Source of the DNA: JAGOBX01 sp017999075 [NCBI: Candidatus Babelota bacterium]
Lineage (GTDB): Bacteria; JAGOBX01
DNA: 6,129 bases
Assembly (NCBI GenBank): GCA_017999075.1
Contig: JAGOBX010000235.1
Span: 1-6,129 of the forward strand
Direction: 5' to 3'
The position numbers and the translations under genes are program-made. Positions 1-6,129 of this stretch are shown piece after piece. How positions within the stretch are numbered: the stretch's first letter is position 1; every line of letters begins with the position of its first letter. The notes beneath the pieces are model-generated. The model did no database searches. It had not been told where the DNA came from and saw only the letters and a list, made by a program, of their open reading frames with translations.

Positions 1-1
1 A

Positions 2-1924
2 GAAATATTAGGAGTTTCCCGGGCTACTGTCAGAAACTGGGAAAAATTAAATTATTTATCTTCCTCCAAAAATAAAAATGGATATATATATTATTATTAT
101 ACCGACATAATTGAATTAAAAAACAAAATTAAAGATAGTAAAATTGATAAACTGAATAAAAGAGCTAATAAAAATAATGCTAAAAACAGTTTTATTCCGA
201 TTGAATATCTTGAAAATTCTGCTGATGCAGTAATAATAAAAAAAATTATAGAATATATATCGACCCGCAAATTATCTTATAATTTTTCATTGTTTGTATT
301 AACTTTAAACTATCTGTTCAGAAAAAATATCATTATTAGTTCAGTATTGAAAAAATTAATATTGTTTGATTCTTACAATAAATATTATAAAAAAATATAT
401 ATTTATGATGAATTGAAAAATTGGTTTTTTGAAGAAAGTTTTTTTAAAATTAAATTCGCCTTATATGATGAACTAATGAATTTCAATTTACCCGACAGCG
501 GCGATATTTTAGGATTATTATACCAGTCGTTTAAAATTGAAAGCGATAAATCAAGAAAAGGTTCATATTATACGCCTTCTGAAATTGTTGAAAATATTGT
601 ATGTGAATATTGTGAAAAAAATTTTAAAGTGCTTGATCCGTGTTGCGGTACAGGACAATTTTTGATGAAATTTGCGGAAATTGTAACAAATCCGGAAAAT
701 ATTTTTGGTTTTGATGTAGATAAAACTGCTGTTAAATTAGCGCGTATAAATATTATGATAAAATATTCTGATATTGAATTTTCACCGAATATATTCTGCT
801 TGAATACTGCACTTGATATCAATCATAATTCTACTTTTTTTAATAATGAAAACATTTGTTTTGAAAATTTTGATTTGATAGCGACCAATCCGCCGTGGGG
901 AAGTGATTTATCAAAATCTGAAAAAAATATATTGAATAAATATTTTCCTGAAATACAATCAGGAGAATCTTTTTCTTACATTCTTTTAAAAAGTATTGAA
1001 TTAGCTAAAAATAACGGGATAATATCATTTGTTTTGCCGGAATCAATTTTAAATGTTAAAACTCACAGTTATATCAGAAAATTTTTACTGGAAAACACTG
1101 ATATTTTAAAAATTATATTTTTCAATAGAGTTTTCAAAAAAGTATTTTCTCGGGTTATTCGTGTTGATTTAAAAAAAACTGTATTTAAAACTGGGAATAT
1201 TTTCATAATCAACGGTAAAAATTGTCATTCAATAACTCAATCAAGATTGAAAAATAATAATGATTATATTTTTGATATTCATTTAACAGAAATCGATGAA
1301 AAAATATTGAAAAAAATTTTTTCAATAGAACATATTACTTTAAAAGATAATGCGGATTGGGCTCTCGGAATCGTGACTGGTAATAATAAACAATTAGTGT
1401 CTTCTAAAAAATTACCAGGATTTGAACGGGTTTATAAAGGTAGAGAAATTGAACCTTTTCATCTTAAAGAATGTAAGAATTTTATTAAATTTGTACCTGA
1501 AAATTTTCAGCAGTCGGCTCCGGAATATAAATATCGGGCTCCGGAAAAATTAATTTATAAGTTTATTTCTGATAAACTTGTTTTTGCATATGATGACCGG
1601 CAATGTTTAACTCTAAACAGTGCCAATATAGTAATTCCTAAAATCGATGGTTATCCTATTAAAGCTATTATGTCTTTTTTTAATCATCCAATATATCAAT
1701 TTATTTTTAGGAAAAAATTTACAAGCATTAAAGTGTTAAGAAATCATTTAGAAACATTACCGTTGCCGCTATTTAACCAAAACGTTTTAAAAAAAATAGA
1801 GAGTTATGCGGATGATATTATTTATAAAAATATTGAACCCAAAATATTATTTGATTTTATTTTTAAAATTTTCAAAATAACAGAAGATGAAAAAAAATAT
1901 ATTGTCGGAAATAATAATTTTTAA
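2..1924 (+). CDS. HTH-containing adenine-specific DNA methyltransferase, Eco57I/TaqI type (5' end outside window)
   Basis: Predicted to methylate the N6 of adenine in a specific DNA site using S-adenosylmethionine. The frame is open from base 2 with no stop, giving 640 visible codons. Visible codons 1-15 (EILGVSRATVRNWEK) look like a MerR/HTH_17 helix-turn-helix, followed by a lysine-rich helical stretch. Methylase motifs follow in gamma-class order: motif X GSYYTP (bases 560-577), motif I DPCCGTG (635-655) and catalytic motif IV NPPW (887-898). The C-terminal third, with VYKGREIEPF near base 1430 and LETLPLPLF near 1750, resembles the TaqI-like target-recognition domain. No PD-(D/E)XK nuclease motif is visible, so this looks like a methylase rather than a fused type IIG enzyme, though the missing N-terminus could hold more. 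A TTG at 290 is not a credible start because the coding sequence and HTH lie upstream of it. A partner endonuclease, if any, lies outside the window. The methylase call is firm; target site and partner are unknown. Confidence 0.9.
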   Translation, partial: EILGVSRATVRNWEKLNYLSSSKNKNGYIYYYYTDIIELKNKIKDSKIDKLNKRANKNNAKNSFIPIEYLENSADAVIIKKIIEYISTRKLSYNFSLFVLTLNYLFRKNIIISSVLKKLILFDSYNKYYKKIYIYDELKNWFFEESFFKIKFALYDELMNFNLPDSGDILGLLYQSFKIESDKSRKGSYYTPSEIVENIVCEYCEKNFKVLDPCCGTGQFLMKFAEIVTNPENIFGFDVDKTAVKLARINIMIKYSDIEFSPNIFCLNTALDINHNSTFFNNENICFENFDLIATNPPWGSDLSKSEKNILNKYFPEIQSGESFSYILLKSIELAKNNGIISFVLPESILNVKTHSYIRKFLLENTDILKIIFFNRVFKKVFSRVIRVDLKKTVFKTGNIFIINGKNCHSITQSRLKNNNDYIFDIHLTEIDEKILKKIFSIEHITLKDNADWALGIVTGNNKQLVSSKKLPGFERVYKGREIEPFHLKECKNFIKFVPENFQQSAPEYKYRAPEKLIYKFISDKLVFAYDDRQCLTLNSANIVIPKIDGYPIKAIMSFFNHPIYQFIFRKKFTSIKVLRNHLETLPLPLFNQNVLKKIESYADDIIYKNIEPKILFDFIFKIFKITEDEKKYIVGNNNF

Positions 1925-1962
1925 TAAAACGTATTTTTTTATTTTATAATCCGGAAAATATG

Positions 1963-4005
1963 TTAGTAAAACCTGTTGTTCAGCCATTTTAAAACCGTAA
2001 TTCCTGAAATCGGATATTTGAAATATGGCGGAGGATTTAAATAAGGATTGCTTGCAGGATTGGTATTATAAGAAATACTGATATTTCCGTTAGTTTGAAC
2101 GTTTTGACCGTAAATGCTTCCTGTCATCCTGATATTATCAATATATATATTTTTATCGGCAAAAATTATACCTTCAATATAAGGTCTGTTTGGTTCTGCG
2201 GAATTGGTTCCATTGAAATAAATATTATTATTTGTAAGCAGCGCAGGATATGTATCTATAGAGTTATTTATAGTGATATCATTAGTTCCCACGATTATGA
2301 TATCTCCTGTTGCGCATAAAGTTCCGTTAATTGTTGTGTTTCCTTCCTGCCGTAAAGTTACTGAAGGTTCCGGTGAAATAAATCGTCTTACAAAAAGATT
2401 ATCCATCCAACCTATCTGCTGGGCGAATTCTACTGCTATTTCTCCTGATTCCCAGCTTTCAATGTTATTCCAGGTTGAAGAAGCGTGTAAAATATTGTCA
2501 ACCCAGAAATAATAATTACTCCAGCTATTTCCAAACCATTCGCAAATTTCTCCTGAAGCATATTTTAAAGTATGCGTTGATCCGTCTGCAGGTATATAAA
2601 AATTTCCCGGAGGGTCAACTATATCCGAATTCCTGTCGCCGTCAGTTCCTATCTGAGGTGAAGCGTAATCTCCATTTGATATGTGAGCTAATGTATTGTT
2701 ATTTCGGTTCCGCCATTTTGTTGATAATGCTGAGGTTCCATTAGTCGGAAAAACTCCTTGAATTCCGATATCGCATTGGACCAATACATTTTGTTCATTT
2801 AACCCTGTTGTTAATATTCCTGCACCGTTGTTATCTCCGGTATTGCATCTCAATCTTAGATTTACATTATCGTAAATCATAAACTCCTGACCTGCTCCGT
2901 GTAAATTAAGATGTCTTCCATTATGATAATTTCCAAGTGAATTTATTGAAAAATCATCGTAAACAATAAAAACATTATTAGGATTTGCAGGAGGGGCTCC
3001 TGCTGCAGGATTGTTATAATAAATATAATAATTTTCTCTAAATAAAGATGAAGCAATAGTATCCATAGTCCTGAACCATAATCCTGCCATATCCGGTCTG
3101 TCGATATAAACTCTGTTTAGTTCTGTATATACTCCTGTTGCTGTATTATATCTTACTACACGCAGATCATTTAAATCAGGACGCAGCATTCCTGAATTAA
3201 TTAATGAATTAGTGTCAATGCTGTAATTCACTGAATATCCTGAAGGTAAAGTAATCCACCATGTGTTATTATTGGTAATGCGCAGCTTCATTCTTCTTTT
3301 GTAACTTTTATTCCACCACCTGACTCCTCCGATTGTTACATCTCCGTTTACATACCATATTCCGGATGAAACAGAACCTTCAAGAAATTCTTTGTATCCT
3401 GAAAATGACTGCCCTGCAGCAGCTGCTTCAGTATAATATCCGAAAGTATCGTAAGTTAGTTTTGAAATATGAGTATCGCCTAGCGCTACTGAAGAAAATG
3501 TTATATTGGTGTATGTTATGATTGAAGAAGTATTCAATGTTGAATTTGAATGAATTTTTCCGTCATTAACAGAACCGGTTGAATCTATTGAAACTCCGGA
3601 ATCAGCTAAAATCAGGCAATTGAACATATCGTGATTTCCCGTCTCTGCAGTATAAGTTAATATAATAGTGTCAATATAATTTTTGTAATAACCGACAGAT
3701 ATGATTTTATTAATGGGATAAAGAGAAGAATCTATTATTACTGTGAAATATCCAATCGTTTCTCCTGAAATATCAGTAAATCCTGAATTTGTAAAACCAG
3801 TATTCCAGAGAGGGTCTTTTTTAAGTTTATTTTTTGCTAATTCAATTCCTGATTCTGCGATATAAAATGCCTGTTGTTTAATTAAAATTATATCGTTTTT
3901 TTCAATAAATTTTAATGATATATACGATACTGCTGTTCCAAAAGCAAAGAAAATAAATATTATAAATAACACATAAATTACCGCAAATCCACGGTTTTTA
4001 TTCAT
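1963..4005 (-). CDS. PilX-like prepilin-type protein with nested DUF2341 and concanavalin-like module
   Basis: A 680-residue, probably surface or pilus-associated protein. The N-terminus MNKNRGFAVIYVLFIIFIFF is a class III (prepilin) signal: basic residues, a likely prepilin peptidase cut between G6 and F7, then a hydrophobic helix to about residue 30. Glu at mature position +5 is absent (Tyr11), as is common in PilX/GspK-like minor pilins. FYIAESGIELAKNKL (residues 48-61) is a typical PilX_N continuation. Residues 128-227 are a beta-rich stretch (CLILADSGVSI, then WYVNGDVTIGG). Residues 229-345 (from RWWNKSYKRRMKL, including the YYIYYNNP motif) match DUF2341. Residues 349-548 (from YDDFS to FVRRFISPEPSV) look like the lectin/LamG-like partner that often follows it. 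From about 556 the beta-rich pattern resumes (TTINGTLCATGDIII; IIFADKNIYI) up to about 645. It is the last gene of the probable leftward operon, 39 bases after gmk. Its role could be pilus tip assembly, adhesion or sugar binding; the sequence does not decide. Confidence 0.82.
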   Translation of the reverse strand: MNKNRGFAVIYVLFIIFIFFAFGTAVSYISLKFIEKNDIILIKQQAFYIAESGIELAKNKLKKDPLWNTGFTNSGFTDISGETIGYFTVIIDSSLYPINKIISVGYYKNYIDTIILTYTAETGNHDMFNCLILADSGVSIDSTGSVNDGKIHSNSTLNTSSIITYTNITFSSVALGDTHISKLTYDTFGYYTEAAAAGQSFSGYKEFLEGSVSSGIWYVNGDVTIGGVRWWNKSYKRRMKLRITNNNTWWITLPSGYSVNYSIDTNSLINSGMLRPDLNDLRVVRYNTATGVYTELNRVYIDRPDMAGLWFRTMDTIASSLFRENYYIYYNNPAAGAPPANPNNVFIVYDDFSINSLGNYHNGRHLNLHGAGQEFMIYDNVNLRLRCNTGDNNGAGILTTGLNEQNVLVQCDIGIQGVFPTNGTSALSTKWRNRNNNTLAHISNGDYASPQIGTDGDRNSDIVDPPGNFYIPADGSTHTLKYASGEICEWFGNSWSNYYFWVDNILHASSTWNNIESWESGEIAVEFAQQIGWMDNLFVRRFISPEPSVTLRQEGNTTINGTLCATGDIIIVGTNDITINNSIDTYPALLTNNNIYFNGTNSAEPNRPYIEGIIFADKNIYIDNIRMTGSIYGQNVQTNGNISISYNTNPASNPYLNPPPYFKYPISGITVLKWLNNRFY

Positions 4006-4016
4006 TTAAAATATTA

Positions 4017-4023
4017 TCTCCCT
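4017..4023 (-). promoter_or_regulatory. Ribosome binding site of the PilX-like gene
   Basis: On the - strand this reads AGGGAGA, 11 bases before the ATG at 4005. It lies within the 39-base gap after gmk and supports both the chosen start and translation from a shared message. Confidence 0.6.
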
Positions 4024-4044
4024 GCTGAACAAATTTGAAAAATA

Positions 4045-4614
4045 TTATTTTCTTGATCCGATAATAATATTTTTTAATTCTTCAACTGCTTGCTCAAGAT
4101 TATCATTGATAATAAGAAAATCGTATTTGTCTTTATATTCCATTTCTTTATAAGCATTTTTTAACCGGACATTTATTACTTCTTCGGAATCAGTTTGTCT
4201 GCCTTTCAATCTCCGCTCAAGTTCTTCCATTGAAGGAGGCGCTATGAAAATTAATATGCTTTCCGGAGCTCTTTCTTTTACCTGCATTCCACCCTGAACA
4301 TCTATATCCAAAATTATATCAATTCCATTATCGGTTTTTTCTCGAACTAAACTTATTGGAGTGCCGTAATAATTATTATGAACCTGAGCCCATTCAAGAA
4401 AACCGTTTTTTTCAATGGTTTTTTTAAATTCATCTACTTCAACGAATTTGTAATCAACGCCATCAACTTCTCCTTGCCTGGGTTTACGAGTTGTCATAGA
4501 TACTGAAAAAGATATTTTTTCCAAATCAGCCAGTACTTTTTTACAAATTGTAGATTTCCCCGCTCCTGACGGTGCGGAGATAACAAATAAATTTCCTTTT
4601 GTATTAGCAGTCAT
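4045..4614 (-). CDS. gmk: Guanylate kinase
   Basis: Cytosolic enzyme that phosphorylates GMP (and dGMP) to GDP with ATP; essential in purine nucleotide supply. At 189 residues it has the usual bacterial length of about 190-210. The P-loop APSGAGKST lies at residues 14-22. The GMP-binding segment follows: SVSMTTRKPRQGE at 37-49, with G52 and Y55, then FLEWA at 72-76 and YYGT at 82-85. DIDVQGG at 103-109 is the Walker B-like strand, and the lid has RLKGRQTDS at 135-143. All expected signature residues are present and the gene looks intact. The ATG at 4614 is preceded by a strong AGAGGAG seven bases upstream. It lies 38 bases after the nitroreductase-peroxidase gene and 39 before the PilX-like gene, probably in one transcript. 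No rpoZ follows, although gmk-rpoZ is a common pairing elsewhere. Confidence 0.97.
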   Translation of the reverse strand: MTANTKGNLFVISAPSGAGKSTICKKVLADLEKISFSVSMTTRKPRQGEVDGVDYKFVEVDEFKKTIEKNGFLEWAQVHNNYYGTPISLVREKTDNGIDIILDIDVQGGMQVKERAPESILIFIAPPSMEELERRLKGRQTDSEEVINVRLKNAYKEMEYKDKYDFLIINDNLEQAVEELKNIIIGSRK

Positions 4615-4621
4615 ATAAAAA

Positions 4622-4628
4622 CTCCTCT
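4622..4628 (-). promoter_or_regulatory. Ribosome binding site of gmk
   Basis: The - strand reads AGAGGAG, seven bases before the gmk ATG at 4614. This is the best-spaced Shine-Dalgarno site in the window and confirms the gmk start. Confidence 0.75.
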
Positions 4629-4652
4629 AAAATATAATTATAAAAATAAAAT

Positions 4653-5819
4653 TTATTGGACAATTCTTTTTATTTCATTTATTACTTCAGAATAATCAGG
4701 TTCATTGCTTATTTCTTTTACCAATTGTATATATTCGATTTTTTTTTGGTTACTAATTATAAAAACAGATCTTGCGCATAATCTGAGTTCTGAAATAAGT
4801 AAGCCGTAGTTTAATGAAAAATTATTATCTTTGTGATCTGATAATGCAGGAAATGAAATTGATGATTCTGAACAAAATCTTTTTTGAGCAAAAGGCGTAT
4901 CGCAACTTATAGAAACAAAATTAATTTTGTCGTTGTATTCTTTTAAAATATCATTAAATTTTTTTGTTTGCAAACTGCAGACTGGAGTATCAAGAGACGG
5001 GACTGAACTTATAATTAAAGGTTTGTTTAATAATTCAATTAATTTGATTTTTTTCAGGTTATTGTCGAATACATAAAAATCAGGAGCTTGAGAAAATTTT
5101 TCTGGAATTTTTCCCACTAAATGAAAAATTGTTCCTTTTAAAGTTAATTGAGCCGATTCTTCGGTAAAAATATTATTGAAATTGGGATTTTGATTGAATT
5201 CAAATTTGTTGAACGATGAAATATCATCTGAAGAAAGCCGTTCATTTCTTTTTAATAAAACTTTCGAGTCATCGAATTTACCGATAGCTATTAACATAAC
5301 AGGTATAAATCTGTCAGGTATATTAAAAATTTTTTTTACTGAATCAGGATTGAATCCTATCATCGGATGTGTATCCCAATTATACATTTTTGCAGAATAC
5401 ATTATTGACATTGCAAATAAAGAAGCATTACGTATTGCGTAATGTTCAGGTTTATGAAGATTTGAATATAGTCCTTCAATCATTTTTAACATACCGGGAA
5501 GCTGTTCCTGTTCAATATATTTATTTTTTACTAAAAATTTATATGCAGGATTGTCAGGTTTGTAAGCTTCAGTATCTCCTAAAACAATAAATGTAGCTGA
5601 GGCATCAGTAATTTTCGGTTGATCAAATGCCGCTGATCTCAATTTTTTTTTTGATTCTGAATCATTGACAATTATTAATTTCCAAGGTTGCGTGTTGGAT
5701 GCAGAAGGAGATAATGCCGAAAAATCAATTATATTTTTTAAAACGTTATTATCAATCTCAATATCTTTTTTGAAGAAATTTACAGAACGTCTATTAAGCA
5801 TAATTTCAGAAAAATTCAT
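4653..5819 (-). CDS. Nitroreductase family flavoprotein fused to thiol peroxidase (Tpx)
   Basis: A 388-residue two-domain cytosolic redox protein. Residues 1 to about 190 are nitroreductase-like: MNFSEIMLNRRS with the FMN phosphate-binding RRS at 10-12, SPSASNTQPW at 37-46, ITDASATFIVLGD at 70-82 and PMIGFNP at 152-158. Members of this family use FMN and NAD(P)H. Residues 190-224 are a polar, Asn/Ser/Phe-rich linker. Residues 225-388 match a complete Tpx-type (atypical 2-Cys) peroxiredoxin: LTLKG start, active-site PSLDTPVC with peroxidatic Cys281, FAQKRFC with resolving Cys316, ARSVF with Arg350, and the LVKEISNEPDY C-terminal signature. Tpx normally reduces hydroperoxides and is recycled by thioredoxin. 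The linker has no in-frame ATG, GTG or TTG, so Tpx is not separately started. I chose ATG 5819 over an in-frame TTG at 5840 because that TTG abuts the Shine-Dalgarno sequence. It is first in the probable operon with gmk. Electron transfer between the domains is inference. Confidence 0.9.
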   Translation of the reverse strand: MNFSEIMLNRRSVNFFKKDIEIDNNVLKNIIDFSALSPSASNTQPWKLIIVNDSESKKKLRSAAFDQPKITDASATFIVLGDTEAYKPDNPAYKFLVKNKYIEQEQLPGMLKMIEGLYSNLHKPEHYAIRNASLFAMSIMYSAKMYNWDTHPMIGFNPDSVKKIFNIPDRFIPVMLIAIGKFDDSKVLLKRNERLSSDDISSFNKFEFNQNPNFNNIFTEESAQLTLKGTIFHLVGKIPEKFSQAPDFYVFDNNLKKIKLIELLNKPLIISSVPSLDTPVCSLQTKKFNDILKEYNDKINFVSISCDTPFAQKRFCSESSISFPALSDHKDNNFSLNYGLLISELRLCARSVFIISNQKKIEYIQLVKEISNEPDYSEVINEIKRIVQ

Positions 5820-5830
5820 ATAATATGCAG

Positions 5831-5838
5831 CCTCCCTC
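5831..5838 (-). promoter_or_regulatory. Ribosome binding site deciding the nitroreductase-Tpx start
   Basis: The - strand reads GAGGGAGG, ending 11 bases before the ATG at 5819. A competing TTG at 5838-5840 directly abuts this purine run and so cannot use it. The nitroreductase homology also begins right at the ATG-encoded MNFSEIM. The spacing is slightly long. Confidence 0.65.
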
Positions 5839-5880
5839 AAGCAGAAAAATTTTGAAAAATATGTAATTCAGAAATATTGT

Positions 5881-5893
5881 ATTATATATTATA
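5881..5893 (-). promoter_or_regulatory. Possible -10 elements for the leftward operon
   Basis: Two TATAAT hexamers occur on the - strand, at 5893-5888 and 5886-5881, about 60-75 bases upstream of the nitroreductase-Tpx start. Neither has a well-spaced -35: TTGCAA at 5913-5908 is 14 and 21 bases away. In DNA this AT-rich, chance TATAAT matches are expected, so this is a weak call. Confidence 0.25.
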
Positions 5894-5907
5894 ATAAAAA
5901 TTAAAAA

Positions 5908-5936
5908 TTGCAAGTTTTTGAAAAAATATATATAAT
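5908..5936 (+). promoter_or_regulatory. Predicted sigma70-type promoter of cobQ
   Basis: TTGCAA at 5908-5913 and TATAAT at 5931-5936 are separated by exactly 17 bases, the preferred sigma70 spacing. Transcription would start near 5943, leaving a leader of about 44 bases before the GTG at 5987. Overlapping TATAAT copies at 5936-5941 and 5946-5951 add ambiguity. The spacer is nearly all A and T, so chance matches are a concern. Confidence 0.45.
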
Positions 5937-5986
5937 ATAATATCATATAATCAGAGCAAATTAAAAAAAATATTCTGGAAAAAATT

Positions 5987-6129
5987 GTGAATAAACGTGC
6001 AAAATCAATTATGTTTACAGGCACAGGTTCTGATGCGGGAAAAAGTGTAATTACAGCGGCAGTATGCCGTATATTAAAAAGAAAAGGATATAAAATAGCG
6101 CCTTTTAAAGCACAAAATAAGGCGTTGAA
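5987..6129 (+). CDS. cobQ: Cobyric acid synthase, N-terminal fragment (3' end outside window)
   Basis: Only the first 47 codons are visible. The family is about 480-510 residues long and performs ATP- and glutamine-dependent amidation of adenosylcobyrinic acid a,c-diamide side chains to give cobyric acid, in the cytosol, late in B12 synthesis. The visible part is the N-terminal ATPase region: P-loop GTGSDAGKS at residues 12-20, helix [13 protein letters not shown], then [10 protein letters not shown] at 38-47. The PFKxQN motif is characteristic of CobQ and separates it from the related CobB/CbiA and dethiobiotin synthases. The GTG at 5987 is chosen because [16 protein letters not shown] matches the usual short lead before the P-loop and a weak TGGAA sits six bases upstream; an ATG at 6011 would leave almost no lead. 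It is divergent from the nitroreductase-Tpx operon. The alternative symbol is cbiP. Confidence 0.88.
   Translation, partial: MNKRAKSIMFTGTGSDAGKSVITAAVCRILKRKGYKIAPFKAQNKAL

Noticed and set aside
82-100. TA/TAT microsatellite that might cause phase variation of the methylase
   Set aside because: The run is short (four TAT codons). Trinucleotide slippage would not shift the frame, and the frame is intact.
290-1924. A 544-residue methylase starting at TTG 290
   Set aside because: The same frame is open to base 2 and encodes a helix-turn-helix upstream. No Shine-Dalgarno precedes 290, where the local sequence is AATTTTTCA.
1923-1943. Bidirectional terminator between the convergent methylase and PilX-like genes
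   Set aside because: AATAAAA (1923-1929) can pair with TTTTATT (1937-1943) around a 7-base loop, followed by a T-rich stretch. The stem is only A-U pairs and overlaps the stop codon, too weak to call in this composition.
2095-2744. Several small rightward reading frames opposite the PilX-like gene
   Set aside because: They are antisense shadows of a gene with clear domain homology and lack ribosome binding sites or recognisable motifs.
4653-5146. Tpx as a separate gene overlapping the nitroreductase
   Set aside because: There is no in-frame ATG, GTG or TTG in the linker, and the frame is continuous, so one fused product is the better reading.
5820-5986. Cobalamin riboswitch upstream of cobQ
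   Set aside because: With the predicted start near 5943 the leader is only about 44 bases, and the spacer is nearly all A/T with no B12-box-like GC-containing stems. Such riboswitches need roughly 200 structured bases.
5806-6024. Small hydrophobic 72-residue leftward reading frame
   Set aside because: It overlaps the start of cobQ on the opposite strand and the start of the nitroreductase gene in another frame. Its hydrophobic Phe/Ile/Tyr make-up is what AT-rich spacer DNA gives by chance.

Overview
The window is a strongly AT-rich bacterial segment with short intergenic gaps. It carries five protein-coding genes, two of them cut by the window edges. I see no rRNA, tRNA, CRISPR array, insertion sequence or long repeat. 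The prepilin-like gene implies type IV pilus or type II secretion-type machinery. The peroxidase/flavoenzyme gene and the cobyric acid synthase fit a low-GC, probably anaerobic or microaerophilic bacterium. An Elusimicrobiota-like or similar deep-branching lineage is a guess; the sequence does not settle the phylum.

Left part, + strand (1-1924): an adenine-specific DNA methyltransferase of the Eco57I/TaqI type. It enters from the left edge and begins, as far as is visible, with a MerR-like helix-turn-helix. Its reading frame is open from base 2, so an apparent TTG start at 290 is not the real start. It converges on the next gene across 38 bases.

Middle, - strand (1963-5819): three genes read leftward with gaps of 38 and 39 bases, probably one operon. 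In transcription order they are: (1) a single polypeptide joining an FMN nitroreductase-like domain to a complete thiol peroxidase (Tpx) domain; (2) guanylate kinase, gmk; (3) a 680-residue PilX-like prepilin protein whose beta-rich passenger region is interrupted by a DUF2341 plus concanavalin-like module. The three genes share no obvious pathway, so the grouping looks like housekeeping plus surface function.

Right end, + strand (5987-6129): the first 47 codons of cobyric acid synthase (cobQ/cbiP), from the late cobalamin pathway. It is divergent from the operon across a very AT-rich 167-base spacer with a good sigma70-type promoter for cobQ. The spacer has no room for a cobalamin riboswitch within the likely transcript leader.

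The most notable items are the nitroreductase-Tpx fusion, the nested domain architecture of the PilX-like protein, and the HTH-methyltransferase fusion whose start lies outside the window.
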